From NCBI RefSeq assembly GCF_900188235.1, contig NZ_FZNT01000004.1:186001-250000 (forward strand): a stretch of DNA of 64,000 nucleotides, written 5' to 3'. Shown piece by piece: positions 56,105 through 64,000 of this stretch. A program made the translations under genes and the position numbers. The DNA comes from Lutibacter agarilyticus. GTDB lineage: Bacteria > Bacteroidota > Bacteroidia > Flavobacteriales > Flavobacteriaceae. The notes beneath the pieces are model-generated. The model ran no database searches, was not told where the DNA came from, and saw nothing but the letters and a program-made list of their open reading frames with translations. The stretch's first letter is position 1; the number at the start of each line of letters is the position of its first letter.

Positions 56105-57418
56105 ATGGTAAAAAACATAAAAAATCAGGAGGCAATTCTTAACAAATTAGGTATTGAAAAGCTGAATCAAATGCAAGAAGATGCTTTTGAAGCAATTTCA
56201 ACGAATTCAGAAATTATTTTATTATCGCCTACCGGAACCGGAAAAACATTAGCGTTTTTATTACCAATCATTGAAAATTTAAATCCCGCTCTAAAAAACA
56301 TACAAGTTTTAATTTTAACACCCTCCAGAGAACTTGCCATTCAAATTGAACAAGTAATTAGAGAAATGGGCAGCGGCTACAAAGCAAATGCCGTTTACGG
56401 CGGAAGATCTGGTTCAAAAGATAAAGTAGAATTAAAACATCCACCAGCAATTTTAATTGGAACACCCGGAAGAATTGCAGATCATATTGAACGAGAAACT
56501 TTTGAAATACACGATATTAAAACATTGGTGCTTGATGAATTTGATAAATCACTAGAAATTGGTTTTGAAGAGGATATGAAGTTTATAGTACAAGAATTAA
56601 CTTCGACACAAAAAAAAGTATTAACCTCTGCCACGCAAAAAGTAAAGATTCCGGATTTTATGGCAATTAAAAGTCCGAAAAGGTTAAATTACCTAAGTAA
56701 CAAATCAACTAATTTAAAACTTGCCGTTTTAGAAACTGAAAACCAAAACAAATTACAAGCTTTAGAAAAACTACTAGGCAATATTGGTCAAGGCTGCGGA
56801 ATCATATTTTGCAATTTAAAAGCTAGCATTGAAGTTATAAGTGATTTTTTATACAAAAAAGGGATAAATCACGGCACTTTTTCGGGTGATTTAGAACAAC
56901 TTGATAGAGAAAGATCGCTATTGAAATTTAGAAACGGCACTAGTAAAATTTTAGTTGCTACAGATTTAGCGGCAAGAGGTATTGATATTCCAGAAATGGA
57001 TTTTATTATTCATTATGAATTACCTTCAAGACCTGATGAATTTATTCATAGAAACGGAAGAACCGCCCGTATGAACAGCAACGGAACAGCTTATATTTTA
57101 AAATGGGAACAAGAAGAATTACCAGTTTTTATTAAAGACGTCGAAGAAATTAGTATTGAAAAAACTAAAAAATTAGCAAACAGCAACTGGAAAACCTTAT
57201 ATATTTCTGGCGGAAGAAAAGACAAAATTTCAAAAGGAGATATTGCTGGTTTATTTTTTAAACAAGGAAATCTAAAAAAAGATGCACTTGGCATTATTGA
57301 AGTAAAACAAGATTGTTCTTATGTTGCTGTATCAACCTCAAACGTAAAAGATTTAGTTGAGCAACTAAACAACAGCAGACTAAAAAAGAGAAAAGTTAGA
57401 ATTAGTATTTTAAATTAA
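56105..57418 (+). CDS. DEAD-box RNA helicase with DbpA-type RNA-binding tail
   Basis: A 437-residue RNA helicase. Motifs in order: Q motif LNQMQEDAF, Walker A SPTGTGKT, TPSREL, GTPGR, DEFD (in the place of DEAD), SAT, then in the second domain ATDLAARGID and HRNGRTAR. The C-terminal 70 residues (GDIAGLFFKQG, DALGIIEVKQDCSYVAV) are a DbpA-type RNA-binding domain, which in E. coli binds 23S rRNA helix 92. A role in ribosome assembly is likely. Confidence 0.92.
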   Translation: MVKNIKNQEAILNKLGIEKLNQMQEDAFEAISTNSEIILLSPTGTGKTLAFLLPIIENLNPALKNIQVLILTPSRELAIQIEQVIREMGSGYKANAVYGGRSGSKDKVELKHPPAILIGTPGRIADHIERETFEIHDIKTLVLDEFDKSLEIGFEEDMKFIVQELTSTQKKVLTSATQKVKIPDFMAIKSPKRLNYLSNKSTNLKLAVLETENQNKLQALEKLLGNIGQGCGIIFCNLKASIEVISDFLYKKGINHGTFSGDLEQLDRERSLLKFRNGTSKILVATDLAARGIDIPEMDFIIHYELPSRPDEFIHRNGRTARMNSNGTAYILKWEQEELPVFIKDVEEISIEKTKKLANSNWKTLYISGGRKDKISKGDIAGLFFKQGNLKKDALGIIEVKQDCSYVAVSTSNVKDLVEQLNNSRLKKRKVRISILN

Positions 57419-57442
57419 TTATACTTTTTAAACTCAAAAAAG

Positions 57443-57450
57443 TAACTTTG
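57443..57450 (+). promoter_or_regulatory. -7 element 4 nt before trmD
   Basis: TAACTTTG ends at 57450 and the trmD ATG is at 57455, giving a probable leaderless mRNA. Confidence 0.45.
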
Positions 57451-57454
57451 CACT

Positions 57455-58132
57455 ATGCGAATTGACATTATAACAGTTTCACCAGAATTAATTAAAAGTC
57501 CGTTTGAATATTCAATTATTAAACGCGCTATAGATAAAGAATTGGTTGAAGTTCATTTTCACGATTTAAGAACCTATGCGTTAAATAGCTACGGAAAAAT
57601 TGATGATTATCAGTTTGGCGGTGGTGCAGGAATGGTTTTAATGATAGAACCTATTGATAATTGTATTTCAAAATTAAAAGCAGAGCGCGATTATGATGAA
57701 ATTATTTACATGACTCCTGATGCTCCAACGTTAAATCAGCAAACAGCAAACACTCTTTCATTAAATGAAAACATGATTATTTTATGCGGACATTATAAAG
57801 GTGTAGACCAACGCGTACGCGATTTATTTATCACCAAAGAAATTTCAATAGGCGATTTTGTACTAAGCGGCGGCGAATTAGGTGCTGCTGTTTTATGCGA
57901 TACCATTATACGGTTAATTCCAGGTGTTTTAGGTGATGAAACTTCGGCCCTTACAGACTCTTTTCAAGACAATTTATTGTCGCCACCGGTTTACACAAGA
58001 CCTTCTGAATATAAAGAACTTAAGGTTCCTGAAGTGCTACTTTCTGGCAATTTTCCAAAGATAGAAGAATGGAGAAGCGATAAAGCTTACGAGCATACAA
58101 AAAAAATTAGACCTGATTTGTTGGAAGACTAA
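57455..58132 (+). CDS. trmD: tRNA (guanine-N1)-methyltransferase TrmD
   Basis: A 225-residue SPOUT methyltransferase that makes m1G37. It has the N-terminal [36 protein letters not shown] and the knot region [15 protein letters not shown] (about 128-142). It is followed by rplS, a common partner. Confidence 0.96.
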   Translation: MRIDIITVSPELIKSPFEYSIIKRAIDKELVEVHFHDLRTYALNSYGKIDDYQFGGGAGMVLMIEPIDNCISKLKAERDYDEIIYMTPDAPTLNQQTANTLSLNENMIILCGHYKGVDQRVRDLFITKEISIGDFVLSGGELGAAVLCDTIIRLIPGVLGDETSALTDSFQDNLLSPPVYTRPSEYKELKVPEVLLSGNFPKIEEWRSDKAYEHTKKIRPDLLED

Positions 58133-58150
58133 TATTTTTCATTAAATTTG
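58121..58150 (+). promoter_or_regulatory. rplS promoter
   Basis: TTG (58121-58123), a 19-nt spacer and TAAATTTG (58143-58150) fit the Bacteroidota consensus. The -33 part lies in the last codons of trmD. The leader would be about 63 nt. Confidence 0.6.
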
Positions 58151-58219
58151 CACACTCAAAATTAACCTCTGACGAAAATCGTGAATGTTAGTTTTAGAAA
58201 AACCATTAAAAAATTAACA

Positions 58220-58570
58220 ATGGAAGCTTTAGTAAAATTTATACAAGACGAATTTGTAACTAAAAAAGAATTTCCTCAATTTCAAGCAGGAGATACTATT
58301 ACAGTTTATTACGAAATTAAAGAGGGAGAAAAAACTAGAACACAGTTTTTTAGAGGTGTAGTTATTCAAAGAAGAGGAACTGGATCATCTGAAACATTTA
58401 CAATCAGAAAAATGTCTGGTACTGTAGGTGTAGAACGTATTTTCCCTGTAAACTTACCTGCAATTCAAAAAATTGAAGTTAACAAACAAGGTAGAGTACG
58501 TAGAGCACGTATTTTCTATTTTAGAGGTTTAACTGGTAAAAAAGCAAGAATTCAAGAAAGAAGACGCTAG
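58220..58570 (+). CDS. rplS: 50S ribosomal protein L19
   Basis: A 116-residue ribosomal protein. The start MEALVKFIQDEF at 58220 is the family's usual N terminus; the longer frame from 58181 adds 13 unconserved residues. Conserved parts are FQAGDTITVYY, GVVIQRRGTGSSETFTIRKMS (here RRGTGSSETFTIRK), GVERIFPV and RVRRARIFYFRGLTGKKARI (here RRARIFYFRGLTGKKARI). L19 sits at the 30S-50S interface. Confidence 0.96.
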   Translation: MEALVKFIQDEFVTKKEFPQFQAGDTITVYYEIKEGEKTRTQFFRGVVIQRRGTGSSETFTIRKMSGTVGVERIFPVNLPAIQKIEVNKQGRVRRARIFYFRGLTGKKARIQERRR

Positions 58571-58591
58571 TCTTAATTTCAAAAATCTTAC

Positions 58592-58625
58592 AAAGCCCGT
58601 ATTGAATATTCAATACGGGCTTTTT
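58592..58625 (+). terminator. rplS intrinsic terminator
   Basis: A perfect inverted repeat covers 58592-58623, with arms starting AAAGCCCGTATTG and ending CAATACGGGCTTT, followed by T residues. Confidence 0.9.
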
Positions 58626-59112
58626 TATTGTTAACAATTGTTCATAACACTAGTTCATATCCTGTTGATATTAACATAGTTATAAATTTGTTTCTGTTAA
58701 ATATTGGTTGTTAATTTACATTAGAATTAAACGATGAAAAATAAAGCAATGCATTTTAATGCAACTTTTCGGAGTCAGCAATAAAAATTCAAAGTTCAAT
58801 TCAAAATGTTCTTGAACATCGTTTTTATAACCACACTTTTAGAGCGTAATGTAGCCAAGTATTTAGCATGAATAATGGAAACAGGTTTTAAAAACAACAT
58901 TTTTAAAATAATGTTCTAAGGCAAGTAATTTTTAATTACAACAAAGTTTTAGGCAGTGTTTTAAAAGAAGTAACTAATTTAATAAGATGTTGGGTTTGTA
59001 AGAACTAACAAGTTGAAGTGAGATTGTTTGTTACTTGGCTAATAGTTGAAAAACGAAAGCAAAGCAATTAAATAAAACGAACAGAAAACTTATTAAATAA
59101 AGTGTTTCAGCA

Positions 59113-59156
59113 AAAAGCCATGATAATGAGAAATCAATATGATGGCTTTTGTTTTA
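59113..59156 (+). terminator. Orphan intrinsic terminator
   Basis: AAAAGCCAT (59113-59121) pairs with ATGGCTTTT (59142-59150), followed by a T-rich tail. No protein gene ends nearby. Confidence 0.5.
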
Positions 59157-59258
59157 TATATTATTATTTCCTCATTTTTCCATATTTATTTTTATGTTAT
59201 TATTATTACATTGCCTTATTTATAACGTTTTCGCAATGTGTATTTTGCTAAAATATAG

Positions 59259-59266
59259 TACATTTG
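59259..59266 (+). promoter_or_regulatory. -7 element before the isocitrate dehydrogenase gene
   Basis: TACATTTG matches TAnnTTTG and lies 79 nt before the ATG at 59346. The -33 element is poor. Confidence 0.4.
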
Positions 59267-59339
59267 CTTTACTTTAAGCTAAAATAAAAATATGAATATT
59301 TTTATCAGTTCGTTAAAATATTTGTAAAAAAACACCTAA

Positions 59340-61592
<2,253 letters not shown>

Positions 61593-61614
61593 TCTAAAAT
61601 GTTTTTTTAAATAT

Positions 61615-61646
61615 AAAAGCGAGCTGTTATGCTCGCTTTTTTTTAT
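61615..61646 (+). terminator. Intrinsic terminator after the isocitrate dehydrogenase gene
   Basis: AAAAGCGAGC (61615-61624) pairs with GCTCGCTTTT (61631-61640), loop of 6 nt, then a T-run. murQ starts 10 nt later. Confidence 0.88.
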
Positions 61647-61655
61647 TTTTGAAAA

Positions 61656-62477
61656 ATGAGTTTTACAAAAACAACCGAACAACCTTCAAAGTATAATCAT
61701 TTAGAAAAAATGACCGTACAAGAACTTCTTACAAATATAAATGCAGAAGATACATCTGTACCATTGGCTGTTGAAAAAACAATACCACAAATTGAAAAGT
61801 TAGTGAATGAAATAGTTTCCAGAATGAAAAATGGTGGACGCTTATTTTATGTTGGAGCCGGCACAAGTGGAAGACTGGGAATTGTAGACGCATCGGAATG
61901 CCCTCCTACTTTTGGTGTTTCACATGATGTAGTTATAGGTATTATCGCAGGTGGAGATGTAGCCATAAGAAAAGCTGTTGAATTTGCTGAAGATGCTACA
62001 ACGCAATGTTGGGAAGATTTAAAAGCGTATTCAATTAACAAAAATGATACAGTAATTGGTATCGCTGCATCTGGCACTACGCCTTATGTAATTGCTGGTT
62101 TAGAGATGTGTAATAAATATCAAATTTTAACTGGCTGTATCACTTGCAATGAAGGAAGTCCACTGGGTAAAACTGCTACACATCCTATTGAAGTAATTGT
62201 TGGACCTGAATTTGTAACAGGTAGTTCAAGAATGAAAGCAGGAACCGCTCAAAAACTTGTTTTAAATATGATTTCAACAAGTGTGATGATTCAACTAGGA
62301 AAAATAAAAGGCAATAGAATGGTTGATATGCAATTATCAAACAATAAATTGGTTGACCGTGGAACTAAAATGCTGATGGACGAATTAAATATTTCAGAAG
62401 CAAAAGCGGAAAAACTACTTTTGAAGCATAACAATGTAAGAGCTGCAATAAATAACTTTAATAATGGCAACCAATAG
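61656..62477 (+). CDS. murQ: N-acetylmuramic acid 6-phosphate etherase MurQ
   Basis: A 273-residue SIS-domain enzyme that removes the lactyl group from MurNAc-6-phosphate in cell-wall recycling. It has GGRLFYVGAGTSGRLGIVDASECPPTFG (here VGAGTSGRLG and DASECPPTFG), ALE/GIAASGTTPYV and VTGSSRMKAGTAQKLVLNM (here GSSRMKAGTAQK). Its end overlaps the DUF6095 gene by 14 nt. Confidence 0.96.
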   Translation: MSFTKTTEQPSKYNHLEKMTVQELLTNINAEDTSVPLAVEKTIPQIEKLVNEIVSRMKNGGRLFYVGAGTSGRLGIVDASECPPTFGVSHDVVIGIIAGGDVAIRKAVEFAEDATTQCWEDLKAYSINKNDTVIGIAASGTTPYVIAGLEMCNKYQILTGCITCNEGSPLGKTATHPIEVIVGPEFVTGSSRMKAGTAQKLVLNMISTSVMIQLGKIKGNRMVDMQLSNNKLVDRGTKMLMDELNISEAKAEKLLLKHNNVRAAINNFNNGNQ

Positions 62478-62688
62478 AAAAGAATTAGGAAGAGGCTTAA
62501 AGTACGAACTAGGAGCATTACCACTTTTAATTATTGCTCCTATATTAATAACTATGGGCTTTAAAGCTATTAAACAGCAAAACAATTATATTTGGCTAAT
62601 TGTTGGAATTCTACTAGCAATAAGTGCTATTGTATTAGGTTTTTTAGGGATTAAAATTATATTAAATGCTTTTTTTGAAAAAGATTAA
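62464..62688 (+). CDS. DUF6095-family small membrane protein
   Basis: A 74-residue protein with two membrane segments (about 18-36 and 43-68) and a short basic N terminus, ATNRKELGRGLKY. It matches the small DUF6095 proteins of Flavobacteriia. Function is unknown. It sits between murQ and the ATP-grasp-like gene with overlaps on both sides. Confidence 0.78.
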   Translation: MATNRKELGRGLKYELGALPLLIIAPILITMGFKAIKQQNNYIWLIVGILLAISAIVLGFLGIKIILNAFFEKD

Positions 62689-63737
62689 TGGGCGCTTTTA
62701 AATTTAACAAATGGGAATATTGGCCAAGCTATCTATTTTATGTACCTAACATACCCTACGCAATTTATTTAGCTTTAAGAGCTAAAAACTTTGTATTTTT
62801 TTCAGCAACAAATCCTGCGATTAAACATTCAGGAAATGGTAGTGAATCTAAGTTTTCAACCATCCAATTAATTCCAGAAGCTTTTAAACCTGTATCTATT
62901 TTTATAAAAACCAAAGATAAAATCTCAAACACACTACTTCAAGTTGCAAAAAACAATCTAAAATACCCTGTAATTATAAAACCAGATATTGGTTTTAGAG
63001 GTTTGTTAGTTAAAAAAATAAATTCAGAAAATGAATTGATTTCCTACCTTGAAAAACATCACGAGCTAGATTTAATAATTCAAGAATTTATAGATTTCAA
63101 AAATGAATGTGGTATTTTTTATCATAGAATTCCTTCAGAAAAAAAAGGAAAAATAACATCGATAACACTTAAAAGATATTTAACTATAAAGGGCGATGGA
63201 AAATCCTCTTTAAAAGAGTTAATTAAAAATGATAAGCGAGCAAAATTATACATTTCACTTTTAACAGAATTACACAAAAACAAGCTTAATACAGTGCTTA
63301 AAAAGGATGAAATAAAAACCTTAAACAGTATTGGAAACCATTCTAAAGGAACGCAATTCATCAATGGAAATCATTTAATTTCTTCTGAATTAGAAAATGG
63401 AATTGATTCAATTTATAAACAAATACCAAATTGGTTTTATGGAAGACTAGATTTAAAATACAATACTTTTGAAGAACTTGTTCAGCTTAAAAATTTTAAA
63501 ATAATTGAAATAAACGGTATTATTTCAGAACCAACTCACATTTACGATCCTGAAAAAATTAGTTATTTCAAAGCTTTAAAAGAAATTAGAAAACATTGGA
63601 AAATAATGTTTCAAATTGCAAACTTAAATCATACAAAATTCAACATTGAGTACGATAAATTATCTGATTTTACAAATAGTTTAAAACAATTAAAGAGGTA
63701 TACAAGGAAAATTCAAAAACAAAGCTTGAAACAATAA
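62688..63737 (+). CDS. ATP-grasp-like protein, D-Ala-D-Ala ligase related
   Basis: A 349-residue protein. The middle has YPVIIKPDIGFRGLLVKKI (about 92-110) and LIIQEFIDFKNECGIFYHR, the nucleotide-binding pattern of ATP-grasp enzymes; FKIIEINGIISEPTHIYDP near 265-283 fits the metal-binding end of such a domain. The N-terminal 60 residues resemble a membrane-bound or lipid-associated start (WPSYLFYVPNIPYAIYLAL). Substrate unknown; a link to cell wall is possible given murQ upstream. Confidence 0.7.
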   Translation: MGAFKFNKWEYWPSYLFYVPNIPYAIYLALRAKNFVFFSATNPAIKHSGNGSESKFSTIQLIPEAFKPVSIFIKTKDKISNTLLQVAKNNLKYPVIIKPDIGFRGLLVKKINSENELISYLEKHHELDLIIQEFIDFKNECGIFYHRIPSEKKGKITSITLKRYLTIKGDGKSSLKELIKNDKRAKLYISLLTELHKNKLNTVLKKDEIKTLNSIGNHSKGTQFINGNHLISSELENGIDSIYKQIPNWFYGRLDLKYNTFEELVQLKNFKIIEINGIISEPTHIYDPEKISYFKALKEIRKHWKIMFQIANLNHTKFNIEYDKLSDFTNSLKQLKRYTRKIQKQSLKQ

Positions 63738-63756
63738 AAGTTACTTTTTTAATAAA

Positions 63757-64000
63757 CTATTTATTATTTAGGGTTATTTTAGGTGTTGTAGGATTAAAAC
63801 CAAAGTCCTCGTCAGGTAATTCAATTCCTAATTGTGATATTACATAACCTACGCTAGCAAAATGATGAATTGCGTGGCTATGTGCCTGAATTAAAATGGC
63901 TGAAAGTGTATAATTAGCGGTTACAACACCCAAACCTAAATCGTCTGTTACAGTAACCATTGTATTGCATTTTTCAGTATCTAAATAATCTAACTTCTTA
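63757..64000 (-). CDS. DinB-family protein, C-terminal part (runs off the window)
   Basis: On the minus strand the frame is open from the window end to 63757; only the last 81 or so codons are visible. HAIHHFASVGYV with its two His residues is the metal-binding end of DinB/YfiT-like proteins. Read upstream of the Met at 63960, the frame continues as LDYLDTEKCNTMVTV, so the visible ATG is internal. Confidence 0.7.
   Translation of the reverse strand, partial: KKLDYLDTEKCNTMVTVTDDLGLGVVTANYTLSAILIQAHSHAIHHFASVGYVISQLGIELPDEDFGFNPTTPKITLNNK

Noticed and set aside
58181-58219. Longer N terminus for L19
   Set aside because: The 13 extra residues are not part of L19; the start at 58220 is the standard one.

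Overview
The window is AT-rich, uses TAnnTTTG promoter elements, and carries a SusC/SusD pair, a Lacal_2735-type small protein and a flavobacterial-type tyrosine integrase. This points to a chromosome of the Bacteroidota, most likely a member of the Flavobacteriaceae. No species can be named from the sequence alone.

Region 1 (1-12975) is a polysaccharide utilisation locus for beta-mannan. On the minus strand, in order of transcription, it encodes SusC, SusD, a surface glycan-binding lipoprotein, two GH26 beta-mannanase lipoproteins and a GH130 mannosyl-glucose phosphorylase. Divergently transcribed on the plus strand are an AraC-type regulator and a PfkB sugar kinase. The susC-araC gap holds a good susC promoter and a repeated 12-mer, with two copies exactly 21 bp apart next to the -33 element and a third just before araC. 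The repeat looks like the operator of the AraC protein.

Region 2 (about 13000-16260) is a decayed mobile-element remnant. It has the 3' part of a Met(CAT)-type tRNA, a tyrosine integrase broken by two frameshifts at A-runs, an unrecognised 265-residue ORF, and a 900-bp non-coding stretch with two arrays of short repeats that each show a 10-bp period.

Region 3 (16264-43406, all minus strand) is a cobalamin biosynthesis cluster. The upstream block makes CbiP, the aminopropanol-phosphate enzyme, CbiB and a small P-loop ATPase. Then comes a cobalamin riboswitch with its own promoter, followed by about 20 genes: a short membrane leader peptide, a [2Fe-2S] protein with a probable frameshift, an SDR-SUMT fusion, CbiX, CbiL, CbiH-CbiC, BluB, CbiE-CbiT, CbiG-CbiF, CobK/CbiJ, CbiD, a NicO-type transporter, a ChlI/D-like chelatase subunit, CbiA, PduO-type adenosyltransferase, CobW, CobN and the CbiMNQO cobalt importer. 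The corrin ring route is the early-cobalt, oxygen-independent type, but CobN is also present. CobU, CobS, CobT and CobC are not seen in the window.

Region 4 (43407-64000) is ordinary housekeeping: two small conserved proteins, HtrA protease, DapF, MltG, an RsmI-like methyltransferase, a low-molecular-weight phosphatase, DnaA, a thioesterase, a YigZ protein, RibD, PrmC, a DEAD-box helicase, TrmD, L19, monomeric isocitrate dehydrogenase, MurQ, a DUF6095 protein, an ATP-grasp-like protein and the 3' end of a DinB-like gene. Several of these genes have a TAnnTTTG element only 4-5 nt before the start codon, which suggests leaderless mRNAs.
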